Below are positions 16,325 to 25,093 of a stretch of DNA of 64,000 nt, one piece after another. Each line of letters begins with the position of its first letter. Positions within the stretch are counted from its first letter, which is position 1. The DNA comes from Mesorhizobium sp. (GTDB lineage: Bacteria; Pseudomonadota; Alphaproteobacteria; Rhizobiales; Rhizobiaceae), in the NCBI RefSeq assembly GCF_004963255.1, contig NZ_SUGA01000021.1, positions 40,638 to 104,637 on the forward strand, written 5' to 3'. A program made the position numbers and the translations under genes. A model generated the notes under the pieces. That model was not told the origin of the DNA, did no database searches, and saw only the letters and a program-made list of their open reading frames with translations.

Positions 16325-17650
16325 TTAGACATACCTGTTGACGATGTTCTCCAGCAGTTCCTGCCGGCCGGAGCGCGGCTGCGGCTCGATCTTCTTCTTC
16401 ACCACTCGCTCGGCGATTTCCTCCAGCGTGCGCTTGCCCGAAAGCATGGCCTTGCCTTCGGCGGTGTTCCAGCCGGCATAGCGTTCGGCGAGCGGACCGG
16501 ACAGCGCCTTGTCCTCGATCATCTTCGCCGCCGCCTTCAGGCCGCGCGCGCAGGCATCCATGCCGCCGATATGGCCGATCAGGAGGTCGTCCGGGTCGAG
16601 CGACTGTCGCCGGAGCTTGGCGTCGAAATTGGTGCCGCCGGTCTTGAAGCCGCCGCCCTGCAGCACCTGGTAATAGGCCAGGGCCATTTCCGGCACATTG
16701 TTGGGGAACTGGTCGGTGTCCCAGCCCGACTGATAGTCGTTGCGGTTCATGTCGATAGAGCCGAAGACGCCAAGCGCATTGGCCAGCGCCAGCTCGTGTT
16801 CGAAGGAATGGCCGGCCAGGATCGCATGGCCCTGCTCGATGTTGAGTTTGACCTCCTTCTCCAGCCCGAAGCGCTTGAGGAAGCCGTACACCGTGGCGAC
16901 GTCGTAGTCGTACTGGTGTTTTGTGGGCTCCTGCGGCTTCGGCTCGATCAGGATCGTGCCCTTGAAGCCGATTTTGTGCTTGTAATCGACGACGAGGTTG
17001 AGGAAACGCCCGGCCTGTTCCTGCTCGCGGGCAAGGTCGGTGTTGAGCAGCGTCTCATAGCCCTCGCGCCCGCCCCACAGCACGTAGTTCTCGCCCTTCA
17101 GCTTCTTGGTGACGTCGATGCATTTCTTCACCGTCGCCGCAGCATAGGCGAACACATCCGGATCGGGGTTGGTGGCCGCGCCCGACATGAAGCGGCGGTG
17201 CGAGAACAGGTTCGCCGTGCCCCAGAGCAGCTTGACGCCGGTCTTTTTCATCTTGTCGGCGAAATAGTCGGTGATCTCGTCGAGGCGCGCCGCGCTCTCG
17301 GAGAAATCCTTGCCTTCCGGGCGCACATCGGCGTCGTGGAAGCAGAAATAGGGCGCGCCGAGCAGCGAGAACATCTCGAAGGCGACGTCGGCCTTGAGCC
17401 TGGCCAGCTCCATCGTGTCGATGCCGCCCGGCTTGGCGAACCAGGGGCGGTCGAAGGTCTGGCCGCCGAACGGGTCGCCGCCAGGCCAGGCAAAGGAATG
17501 CCAGTAGGCGACGGCGAAGCGCAGATGGTCTTCCAGCCGCTTGCCGGCCACCACCTCGTCCGGGTTGTAGAAACGATAGGCCAGCGGATTGGTCGAATCC
17601 GGTCCCTCATATTTGATCTTCTTGATGTCGCCGAAAAATCCGCTGCTCAT
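16325..17650 (-). CDS. xylA: Xylose isomerase
   Basis: 441 residues, full length for the class II enzyme; converts D-xylose to D-xylulose in the cytosol using two divalent metals. Family motifs are FAWPGGDPFGGQTF, the catalytic-His motif FCFHDADVRPEG, LWGGREGYETLLNTD, the metal-binding segment ILIEPKPQEPTKHQYDYD and the substrate/metal region FGSIDMNRNDYQSGWDTDQFP. The ATG at 17650 (MSSGFFGDIKKIKYEG) follows AGAGGAAGGAAACC. It is divergent from the NTF2-like gene and on the same strand as xylB, but separated from it by that gene and a repeat block, so the two may have separate promoters. Confidence 0.97.
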   Translation of the reverse strand: MSSGFFGDIKKIKYEGPDSTNPLAYRFYNPDEVVAGKRLEDHLRFAVAYWHSFAWPGGDPFGGQTFDRPWFAKPGGIDTMELARLKADVAFEMFSLLGAPYFCFHDADVRPEGKDFSESAARLDEITDYFADKMKKTGVKLLWGTANLFSHRRFMSGAATNPDPDVFAYAAATVKKCIDVTKKLKGENYVLWGGREGYETLLNTDLAREQEQAGRFLNLVVDYKHKIGFKGTILIEPKPQEPTKHQYDYDVATVYGFLKRFGLEKEVKLNIEQGHAILAGHSFEHELALANALGVFGSIDMNRNDYQSGWDTDQFPNNVPEMALAYYQVLQGGGFKTGGTNFDAKLRRQSLDPDDLLIGHIGGMDACARGLKAAAKMIEDKALSGPLAERYAGWNTAEGKAMLSGKRTLEEIAERVVKKKIEPQPRSGRQELLENIVNRYV

Positions 17651-17762
17651 GGTTTCCTTCCTCTCCGGGTGCATTCGCCCGATTACCTCAGGCGTAATTG
17701 GTTTCGGTCCTTTGCGGGGCCAAAAAGGTCATGTCGAAACGATCCAACGAAGGAGCATGACC

Positions 17763-18125
17763 ATGACCGACCTCAACACGATCGCCCGCAACTACATCGC
17801 CGCCTGGAACGAGGCAGATGCCACCCGCCGCAAGGCGCTGCTCGAGGCGGCCTTCACCAGCGATGTCAGCTATCGCGACCCGGTCATGCAGGGCGACAGC
17901 CATGACGGCATCGCGGCATTGATCGAAAGCGTGCAGCAACGCTTCGCCGGCTTCCGTTTTTCGCTGAAGGGCGAGCCGGACGGTTTCGCCGACAAGATAC
18001 GCTTCTCGTGGAACCTTGGACCCGAAGGTGTCGAGTCGGTCATCGAAGGCACCGATATCGGCGTCATCGAGAACGGCCGCCTGAAGAGCGTGACCGGGTT
18101 CTTGGACAAGGTGCCGGCGCAGTGA
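17763..18125 (+). CDS. SnoaL/NTF2-like fold protein
   Basis: 120-residue cytosolic protein with the cone-shaped NTF2-like layout: ARNYIAAWNEADATRR near the N-terminus, SYRDPVMQGDSHDGIAALIESV in the middle and SVIEGTDIGVIENGRLKSVTGF at the end. Relatives include SnoaL-type cyclases and steroid delta-isomerases, but the catalytic residues vary and no activity can be assigned. The ATG at 17763 is preferred because AAGGAG ends 7 nt upstream; an ATG at 17757 sits too close to it. It is convergent with xylB and divergent from xylA. Confidence 0.75.
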   Translation: MTDLNTIARNYIAAWNEADATRRKALLEAAFTSDVSYRDPVMQGDSHDGIAALIESVQQRFAGFRFSLKGEPDGFADKIRFSWNLGPEGVESVIEGTDIGVIENGRLKSVTGFLDKVPAQ

Positions 18126-18146
18126 GGCTAGCTGGGGAGGTGGGGT

Positions 18147-18397
18147 GCGAGGCCCCCCCCTCTGGCCTGCCGGCTCCGGCCCTTCGCTATCGCTCCGGGC
18201 GTTCGTCGTTCGGAAAGCCAAGCAATTGGCTTTCCGCCCGCTGCGCGGACCACTCCTCACCCCCCTCAAGGGGGGAGATCGGCTGTCACGCGGACCTTCG
18301 CCAACCACCAACGCCGAAAGAAAGGAGCCAGCGCCCAAGCTGCCAATCTCCCCCCTTGAGGGGGAGATGCCCGGCAGGGCAGAGAGGGGGGCCTCGC
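18147..18397. repeat. Composite extragenic repeat with 27-bp inverted ends
   Basis: Left end 18147-18173 (GCGAGGCCCCCCCCTCTGGC...) and right end 18371-18397 are reverse complements with three mismatches. Each end sits beside an internal short palindrome: CCCCCTCAAGGGGGG at 18261-18275, and 18346-18368 centred on CCCCCCTTGAGGGGG. The central sequence has no gene. The pattern of two oppositely oriented copies of one element looks MITE-like or REP-doublet-like. Related palindromes occur at 44435-44484, 47358-47501 and 63977-63999. It separates convergent xylB from the NTF2-like gene and may serve as their shared terminator. Confidence 0.75.
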
Positions 18398-18403
18398 GCC
18401 TGC

Positions 18404-19858
18404 TCACGCAGTTACAGCCCTTATCGCCGGATAAAGTTCGCGATAGCGCTGATAAGCGTCTGCGAAGGCGCCGCCCAAGCCGATATCCGGCTCGATCGTC
18501 GCATCTGTCGCCGGCGCAGCGCACACTGCCAGCGGATCGGCGCCCGTTGCGGCAATCAACCCTAGCCGCGCCGCACCAAACGCCGCGCCGAAATCGCCGT
18601 CGGCCGGAATATCGACCGGCACCTGCAGCGCGGTGGCGATCGCCTTCAGCCAGTAGCGCGAGCGCGAGCCGCCGCCGATCGCGGTCACCCGGTTGAGCGT
18701 CGTGCCCGCCGTCTTCAGCGCTTCGAGACTGTCGCGGAAGGCAAAGGCGACGCCTTCCAGCACCGCCTGCGTCAGCACGGCCCGGCTCGATTGATGCGCA
18801 AGCCCCGTGAAAGAGCCGCGAATGGCGGAATCATTATGCGGCGTGCGCTCGCCGGAGAGGTAAGGCAGGAAGGTGACGCCCGTCGGCGCCTTGAGCGTGT
18901 CGCCAAGCTCGCCGGTCAAGTCGCCGGCGCTTTTTCCCGTGATCTCCGACAGCCAGTTGAGCGAATCGGTGGCCGACAGGATGACGCCCATCTGATGCCA
19001 TGTGTTGGGCAGCGCGTGGCAGAAGGTGTGCACCGCGCTTTCCGGATTGGGCAGGTAGGAGGCGTTGGCCGCGAACAGCACGCCCGACGTGCCGAGCGAC
19101 ACGAAGGCATGCCCGGCGCCGACCGTGCCCATGCCGCAGGCGGAGGCCGCATTGTCGCCGGCGCCGCCGGCAACCGGGATGCCCGACGCGATGCCCCATT
19201 TGGACGCGAGCTCGCCGCGCAAGCCGCCGGCCTTGGCCGTGCCCTCGACCAGCGACGGCATATGCTTCTCGTCGAGCGATGTCGCCGCCAGCAACTCGGG
19301 CGCCCAGCGACGCTCGCCGACATCGAGCCATGAGGTGCCGGCCGAATCCGACATTTCCGAGATGTGTTCGCCGGTCAGCCAGAGCCGCAGATAGTCCTTG
19401 GGCAAAAGCACCTTGGCGACCTTGGCGAAGATTGCCGGCTCGTTGGTCTTCACCCAGGCAAGCTTGGGCGCGGTGAAGCCGGGGAAGACGATGTTGCCGG
19501 TGAGCTTGCGGAAGCGCGGATCGGCATCGAGCGCCGCGGCCTCGACATGGCTGCGCGTGTCGTTCCACAGGATGCAGGGGCGCAGCACCTTGTCCGATTG
19601 ATCCAGCAGGGTGGCGCCATGCATCTGGCCGGAAAGGCCGATTCCCTTGACCGCCGCCAGCTCTTTCGGATGCGAAGCCTTGAGTTCGGCAATCGCCGTC
19701 TCGCTGGCCTCGATCCAATGCGCCGGATCCTGCTCCGACCAGCCGGGATGCGGCCGCGAGACGTCGAGCGAGCCATGGCCGGCGCCGATGACTTTCTGAC
19801 CGTCATCGATCAGCAGCGCCTTGACGCCCGAAGTGCCCAGGTCGAGGCCGAGATACAT
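18404..19858 (-). CDS. xylB: Xylulokinase
   Basis: 484 residues, FGGY carbohydrate-kinase family; phosphorylates D-xylulose to D-xylulose 5-phosphate. The N-terminal ATPase domain opens MYLGLDLGTSGVKALLIDD, followed by GIGLSGQMHGATLLD, LWNDTR and the active-site region VAGGAGDNAASACGMG (catalytic Asp in GAGDN). The C-terminal FGGY signature region reads LEGVAFAFRDSLEALK ... IGGGSRSRYWLKAIA. The start is preceded by GGGAGGAAATC. The product feeds the pentose phosphate pathway. xylA is encoded 750 bp downstream on the same strand. Confidence 0.96.
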   Translation of the reverse strand: MYLGLDLGTSGVKALLIDDGQKVIGAGHGSLDVSRPHPGWSEQDPAHWIEASETAIAELKASHPKELAAVKGIGLSGQMHGATLLDQSDKVLRPCILWNDTRSHVEAAALDADPRFRKLTGNIVFPGFTAPKLAWVKTNEPAIFAKVAKVLLPKDYLRLWLTGEHISEMSDSAGTSWLDVGERRWAPELLAATSLDEKHMPSLVEGTAKAGGLRGELASKWGIASGIPVAGGAGDNAASACGMGTVGAGHAFVSLGTSGVLFAANASYLPNPESAVHTFCHALPNTWHQMGVILSATDSLNWLSEITGKSAGDLTGELGDTLKAPTGVTFLPYLSGERTPHNDSAIRGSFTGLAHQSSRAVLTQAVLEGVAFAFRDSLEALKTAGTTLNRVTAIGGGSRSRYWLKAIATALQVPVDIPADGDFGAAFGAARLGLIAATGADPLAVCAAPATDATIEPDIGLGGAFADAYQRYRELYPAIRAVTA

Positions 19859-19940
19859 GATTTCCTCCCACTGCCATTAATTTTTTCGGATCTCGAAAAA
19901 ATCTGGCTTGGCCAGTTCTTAGGACAAGATCCGCTGCGGG

Positions 19941-21266
19941 TCAATTCTCAGACAAATCGGAAGCACGCCGCAAGAACAGCGCCGACAGCGGGCTGTCGGG
20001 CCGGGCCAACTGCCGTTCGGCGGTCAATGCCCGCGCGAGTGCCGTATCGCCGGCGCGCAATGCAGCCTCGATCAAGGTCAGGTCGATGACGTCGCGCTGC
20101 GCATGGCTGCCGCCGAAGCGGTGCGCGATCGAGCGGATCGGCCGGATCAGACGCACGGCCTCATCGTAGCGGCCCTCGCCGAAGGCCTTGATGGCTAAGG
20201 TCAGCGGGTGGCCGACATCGCGCGTGAAGGCGGCATTGTCGTCGCTGCCGCGCATCGCTTCGCGCTGCGCCTCGAGCAGCGTCTTCGCCGGCGCTTCCAG
20301 CCCGGCGCCGACAAAAGCCATCATCGCATGCGCGTCGTTGAAGGCGTAATTGCCGGCGGCGGCTTTCGGGACCCAGTTGGCGGCAAGCGTCGCCCAGCGG
20401 TCGCCGACATCGACGCCGCCGAGATGGAGACGCCACAGGATGGCCGACGCATCGACCATGTTGAGCGCCAATGTCGAGCGCGCACCGTAGATCGGTCCAT
20501 CATAGAGCCTGAGCACCTCGTCGGTTTCGCCGAGATCGTAGTGGAACAGCGCAAGGTGCCACCAATTGTGGACCTGGAGAAAACTCTCCTTCGACCAGGC
20601 CTCCGGGTTGGCGCGCATCCAGGCGATGCCATCCCTTTGCCGGCTCTGCATCTCCATGACATGCGCTACCGCGTGCTGCGCCCAGCCGTCGCGCCGTTCG
20701 ATCTCGATGGCCTGCCGGCCGAAGGATTCGGCGCGGGCGTAGTCGCCCATTTCCTCCAGCCCGAAGGCCTGCATGCCGAGAATGGCGTGGTAGCCCGGCA
20801 TGTCTTTCCGCCAGGCCGGCAGCGCCCGGCCGATTCGGTCGCGCAGCATGCGCGCATTGCCGGTGAAGAAATCGATCTGGTGCCCGACCTGCAGCGCCAG
20901 CGCATCGCGTGGGTTATCGATCGCGATGTCCTCCAGGATACGACCGGCTTCATGCCAGCGCCCGTCGGCGAGATGCCCAAGCGCGGCGACATGCGCAGCT
21001 TCGCGCGCGGTGGCGGCAAGGGACAGCGCCGCCTGATGGCTTGACCTAGCGACCGCCGTCGCGTCCCGCTCTGTGGCCAGGCCGAACAGATAGCCTTTGA
21101 ACACATGTGCCATGACGAAGGTCGGGTCGTCGGTAATGGCGCGGTCGATGGAACCGACCGGATCGCCGATGAAGCATTGCAGCTCATGCACGGCGCGGGC
21201 GTAGGATGAAAACCCGGCTTCGGTCGCGCCCGAGTAAGTCAGGCCGAATGCGTCCTTCAGCGCCAT
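19941..21266 (-). CDS. Tetratricopeptide repeat protein 38 family protein
   Basis: 441-residue soluble protein without a signal peptide, built of helical TPR-like hairpins throughout (for example ALGHLADGRWHEAGRILEDI, LGMQAFGLEEMGDYARAESFG, LALFHYDLGETDEVLRLYDG). Length and the phrases FVMAHVFKGYLFGL, DGWAQHAVAHVMEMQ and VHNWWHLALFHYDLG match the TTC38 family, whose function is unknown. The AAGGACACAGA Shine-Dalgarno region supports the start. It stands alone: 82 bp from xylB on the same strand and divergent from the autotransporter. Confidence 0.82.
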   Translation of the reverse strand: MALKDAFGLTYSGATEAGFSSYARAVHELQCFIGDPVGSIDRAITDDPTFVMAHVFKGYLFGLATERDATAVARSSHQAALSLAATAREAAHVAALGHLADGRWHEAGRILEDIAIDNPRDALALQVGHQIDFFTGNARMLRDRIGRALPAWRKDMPGYHAILGMQAFGLEEMGDYARAESFGRQAIEIERRDGWAQHAVAHVMEMQSRQRDGIAWMRANPEAWSKESFLQVHNWWHLALFHYDLGETDEVLRLYDGPIYGARSTLALNMVDASAILWRLHLGGVDVGDRWATLAANWVPKAAAGNYAFNDAHAMMAFVGAGLEAPAKTLLEAQREAMRGSDDNAAFTRDVGHPLTLAIKAFGEGRYDEAVRLIRPIRSIAHRFGGSHAQRDVIDLTLIEAALRAGDTALARALTAERQLARPDSPLSALFLRRASDLSEN

Positions 21267-21490
21267 TCTGTGTCCTTCGACGATCGCGAATTTGCTGTTT
21301 GGAACCCGATCCTAAAGCATCGGCGAGGAGCGTGCCAACGGCCGCCTCGATCAAGCAATACTCTGGTCTATTCGCCTGGGATCGCAGTTCATCAACCATT
21401 GGGCGCAGAATAGGCTTTGAAAATTGAGACGAATTATGTCTTCATTGCGGCAGGGATGGGGCGGCTCAAATCGCGAATTGCGAGGACGCG

Positions 21491-24274
21491 ATGCGGCGCT
21501 TTGGTAATTCTCTTCCGAGACTGTTCTCGGAGGGAAAAGTCATATCAGCAAATGCTGATAGACTGATGAAAGGCCCAGTACATCCTTGGATGCTTGGCCT
21601 TCTGGCATCAACAGCACTTACATTGCTGCCGGGCTCCCAGGCTTTTGCCGCATGTGTGCTCAGCCCACCCGCTGGCAATACAGCCTATGTCTGCGACAGC
21701 GGCGATTCCGGCGGCAGCCTGACCGACACCAGCGGCGACAACACGCTCACCTTCCCTTCCGGCGGCACCGGCCAGATCAGCGGCAATGTCAGCTTCGGCG
21801 CCGGATCCGACCGCATCGACATGCAATCCGGCGCCATCACCGGCACGGTCGACCAGGGCGACGGCACCGACTTCTTCACCATTGGCGCAGGCACCGTTGC
21901 CGGCAACGTCCAGCAGGGCGCGGGTATCGACGATTTCAACATGAGCGGCGGCCAGATCGGCTCGCTCAACCAGGGCGATGGGCTCGACACCTTCACCATG
22001 AGCGGCGGCCGCATCGTCGATTTCTTCGACGATGGCGACCATGCTGTGATGACCGGCGGCCGCATCGGCCGCGTCAACATGAAGCTCGACCAGAACTACT
22101 TCAACATGTCGGGCGGTGTCATCGACCGCAACCTCGTCACCGGCTTCGACAAGGATACCATCATCCTTTCCGGCGGCACGATCGGCGGCAACATCAGCGT
22201 CAGCGGCGGCAACGACAGCGTGACCATCACCGGCGGCACGGTCGGCGGCGACGTGCTGATGAGCTTTGGCGCCGACAGTTTCGTCTGGGACGGCGGCGGC
22301 ATCATCTATGGCAGCGTCGATCTCGGCGCCGACAATGATACCGCCCAGCTCAGCAACCTCACGAAGGCCAATCTCGGCGGCGCCGACGCCGTGAATGGCG
22401 GTCTCGGCACCGACACGCTCACCTTCGACAACGTCAAGCTGGATGGCATCGCCAGGGTCCAGAACTGGGAAACCATCAACGCCACCAACGACACGCAATT
22501 GACATTGGACGGCAACCTCGTGCTGGGCGACTCAGGCACGGGCACCGGCACGCTCAACGTCGACCAGGCAAGCACGCTCTATGGCGGCGGCTTCAATGCC
22601 TCGATCCAGGCCTTTACGTCAGGGCAACTGGCCGAGGTCTTCAATGCCGGCCGCATCGACCTGACCAACGGCAGCACCGGCGCCACCGACCGGCTGACGA
22701 TCAACGGCAACTATACCGGGCTCGGCGGCCTGCTGCTGATCCAGACCGAGCTTGGCGACGATTCCTCCGCCTCTGACCGGCTCGTGCTGTCCGGCGGCAC
22801 GGCTTCCGGCTCGACCGGCATCGCGGTGGTCAATGTCGGCGGCGCCGGCGCCGAGACCACGGCGGACGGCATCATGGTCGTGCAGGCCGTCAACGGCGCC
22901 ACGTCGGGCGCCAACGCGTTCGCGCTTGACGCGCCGGTCGCGGCCGGCGCCTTCGAATATTACCTGTTCAAGGGCGGCGTCAGCGCCGACAGCGAGGAGA
23001 ACTGGTACCTGCGTTCATCGCTGATCACGCCGACATCGCCGGCCGCGGCTCCGTCCGAGCCTACGCCCGCGCTCGAGCCAGAGCCGCCGGAGACCGAGCC
23101 GCCGCCGCCGCCGTCGGAGCTGCCGCCGGTGCCGGTGCCAACCGAGGGCGATGCCAACAATCCGCCGGTCGACCCGACGCCGCCGGTTCAGGCGAGCGAT
23201 CCTGAGCCGGAAGCGCCGCCGGCTCCGCCGGAGGCGCCACCGGCCGATCCGCCGCCGCCTCCGCCCCCGGTGCCGACCGCCGTGCCCGATCTGCCGACGC
23301 CGGCAGCGGGTCAGGAAATCCTGCTCTACCGCATCGAGGTGCCGGTCTATTCGGCCGTGCCGCCGGTCGCGCAGCATCTGACGATGGCGACGCTCGGCAC
23401 CTTCCACGAACGCCGTGGCGAGCAGAGCCTGTTGTCGTCGGACACCGATCTGCAGCCCGTCTGGGGCCGCATCTTTGGCCAGGACGCCAAGCTAGGCTGG
23501 TCGGGAACGGTCTCGCCCTCCTTCGACGGCACTTTGTTCGGGCTTCAGGCCGGCTTCGACCTTATTGGCCGGGAAACCGCCTCAGGCTCGGTCGACCGCG
23601 CCGGCCTGTTCCTTGCCTATGGCAGCATGAACGGCGACCTGCGCGGCCAGGCCCTAGGTCAGGATGATCTTGCGGTCGGCAACCTCGACGTCAGCGGCAC
23701 CAGCGTCGGTGGCTACTGGACACGTATCGGCAAGGCCGGCTGGTACCTGGACGGCGTGCTGATGGCGACCTTCTTCGGCGGCTCGGCCTCCTCGTCGCGC
23801 GACATCGGCATCGATGTCGGCGGAACCGGCGTCACCGCATCGCTCGAGGGCGGCTATCCGGTCGCGCTCGGACAAGGCTGGACGCTGGAGCCGCAGGCGC
23901 AACTGGTCTGGCAGCATCTGTCGCTCGACGACGCCAGGGACCGGTTCTCCTCGGTCTCGTTCGATACCGACGATGACGTCACCGGCAGGATCGGGCTGAG
24001 GCTGCAGGGTGAGACGGTCCTCGAAGGGATGCCGCTGCAGCCCTATCTCAAGGCCAATCTCTGGCACCATTTCGGCGGCACCGACCGCGTCGATTTCGAG
24101 GGCACCGACATCTCGACCGAGAGCCGGTCCACCTCCTTCGAATTCGGCGGCGGCGTCGTCGCCAAGGTGACCGACAAGGTCAGCGTCTTCGCCTCCGCCG
24201 ACTACACCACCAATCTCGGCGGCGACAAGCGCCGCGTGCTGGAAGGCAATTTGGGCGTAAGTGTTAAATGGTGA
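21491..24274 (+). CDS. Classical (type Va) autotransporter
   Basis: 927 residues. An extended signal peptide (long n-region with a second ATG at 21566; hydrophobic core MLGLLASTALTLLPG, cleavage after AFA) is followed by a passenger (about 50-510) of short Gly/Asp-rich beta-helix repeats such as MSGGQIGSLNQGDGLDTFTMSGG. A Pro/Glu/Ala-rich linker comes next (about 515-605, plus-strand 23040-23300), then a C-terminal beta-barrel (about 650-927; YGSMNGDLRG, GGYWTRIGKAGWYLDGVL, LEPQAQLVWQHLSL) ending in the aromatic residue W, as expected for BAM insertion. No protease or lipase catalytic motif is seen in the passenger. GAGGA lies 5 nt before the start codon. Expected location is the outer membrane, with the passenger exposed or released; adhesion is a reasonable guess only. 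Confidence 0.9.
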   Translation: MRRFGNSLPRLFSEGKVISANADRLMKGPVHPWMLGLLASTALTLLPGSQAFAACVLSPPAGNTAYVCDSGDSGGSLTDTSGDNTLTFPSGGTGQISGNVSFGAGSDRIDMQSGAITGTVDQGDGTDFFTIGAGTVAGNVQQGAGIDDFNMSGGQIGSLNQGDGLDTFTMSGGRIVDFFDDGDHAVMTGGRIGRVNMKLDQNYFNMSGGVIDRNLVTGFDKDTIILSGGTIGGNISVSGGNDSVTITGGTVGGDVLMSFGADSFVWDGGGIIYGSVDLGADNDTAQLSNLTKANLGGADAVNGGLGTDTLTFDNVKLDGIARVQNWETINATNDTQLTLDGNLVLGDSGTGTGTLNVDQASTLYGGGFNASIQAFTSGQLAEVFNAGRIDLTNGSTGATDRLTINGNYTGLGGLLLIQTELGDDSSASDRLVLSGGTASGSTGIAVVNVGGAGAETTADGIMVVQAVNGATSGANAFALDAPVAAGAFEYYLFKGGVSADSEENWYLRSSLITPTSPAAAPSEPTPALEPEPPETEPPPPPSELPPVPVPTEGDANNPPVDPTPPVQASDPEPEAPPAPPEAPPADPPPPPPPVPTAVPDLPTPAAGQEILLYRIEVPVYSAVPPVAQHLTMATLGTFHERRGEQSLLSSDTDLQPVWGRIFGQDAKLGWSGTVSPSFDGTLFGLQAGFDLIGRETASGSVDRAGLFLAYGSMNGDLRGQALGQDDLAVGNLDVSGTSVGGYWTRIGKAGWYLDGVLMATFFGGSASSSRDIGIDVGGTGVTASLEGGYPVALGQGWTLEPQAQLVWQHLSLDDARDRFSSVSFDTDDDVTGRIGLRLQGETVLEGMPLQPYLKANLWHHFGGTDRVDFEGTDISTESRSTSFEFGGGVVAKVTDKVSVFASADYTTNLGGDKRRVLEGNLGVSVKW

Positions 24275-24291
24275 GGCCAACAGGCCTTACC
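24270..24291. terminator. Hairpin between the autotransporter and the LysE gene
   Basis: GGTGAGGCC (24270-24278) and GGCCTTACC (24283-24291) form a 9-bp stem with one G-T pair and a 4-nt loop, overlapping the autotransporter stop codon and lying 17 bp from the convergent LysE stop. No strong T-run follows on either strand, so a bidirectional terminator is only possible. Confidence 0.4.
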
Positions 24292-24307
24292 ATTTGCCCG
24301 GCTGACC

Positions 24308-24931
24308 TCAGCTCCCCGAGCGCATTGCCACCGTGGCGATGCCGGCGCCGACCAGCAGCGTGCCGCCGGTGCGGTTGAAGATGCGGATGGCTTTCGGGTT
24401 GCGCACGATGGCGCGGGCCCTCGATGCGACCAGCGCGTAGCCGAAAGCATTGGCGAAGGCCAAGGTCAGGAACGTCGTCTCGAAGATTAGCATCTGCGTC
24501 CAGAAGTCGGCGTGCCGGTCGAGGAACTGCGGCAGGAAGGCGACGAAGAAGGTGATGCTCTTCGGGTTCAGCGCCGTGACCAGCCAGGCATGCGCCATCA
24601 TCCTTGCCGCCGAAACCACGTCGGTGCGCGGCTCAGCCTTGAGCGCGCCGCCGGCGCGGAACAATTTTATGCCGAGATAGATGAGGTAGCCGGCGCCGAT
24701 CACCTTCAAGATGGTGAACACGGTGGCCGAAGCCGCGAGCAGCGCGCCGATGCCGAGCATCGACAGCGTCATGGCGGTGAAGTCGCCAAGCGCCACGCCC
24801 ACCGCCATCGGCAGCGCGGTGCGCCAGCCCTGGCCCAGCGCATAAGAGACGACCAAAAGGATCGTCGGGCCTGGAATGACGAGAAGGATGGAAGAGGCGG
24901 CGGCGAAGGCAGCCCAGTTTTCGAAGGACAT
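24308..24931 (-). CDS. LysE/RhtB family amino-acid exporter
   Basis: 207-residue inner-membrane protein with about six hydrophobic segments. It has the family N-terminus (FAAASSILLVIPGPTILLVVSYALGQG), the GVALGDF segment and TALNPKSITFFVAFLPQF, all typical of RhtB/LysE translocators that export amino acids or homoserine lactones by proton antiport. The ATG at 24931 was chosen for the AAGGAG at 7-8 nt and because the first membrane segment then begins immediately; the frame stays open upstream to 25081 without membrane-like sequence. The substrate is not predictable. Monocistronic; divergent from the L,D-transpeptidase gene. Confidence 0.9.
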   Translation of the reverse strand: MSFENWAAFAAASSILLVIPGPTILLVVSYALGQGWRTALPMAVGVALGDFTAMTLSMLGIGALLAASATVFTILKVIGAGYLIYLGIKLFRAGGALKAEPRTDVVSAARMMAHAWLVTALNPKSITFFVAFLPQFLDRHADFWTQMLIFETTFLTLAFANAFGYALVASRARAIVRNPKAIRIFNRTGGTLLVGAGIATVAMRSGS

Positions 24932-25093
24932 TTCCCCACTCCTTGAGCGCAAAGACAGGATAAATCCTGGGGTAGGCGAGAATGTAAAGGGGCTGCCGGA
25001 AAAATCTTCGGCGCCTGACCGGCGGGCCGATGAACCGCTGCAACCAGCCGTTAGGATTAAGCCGGACTCCCGCGCTTTCACCCTTTTTCAACC

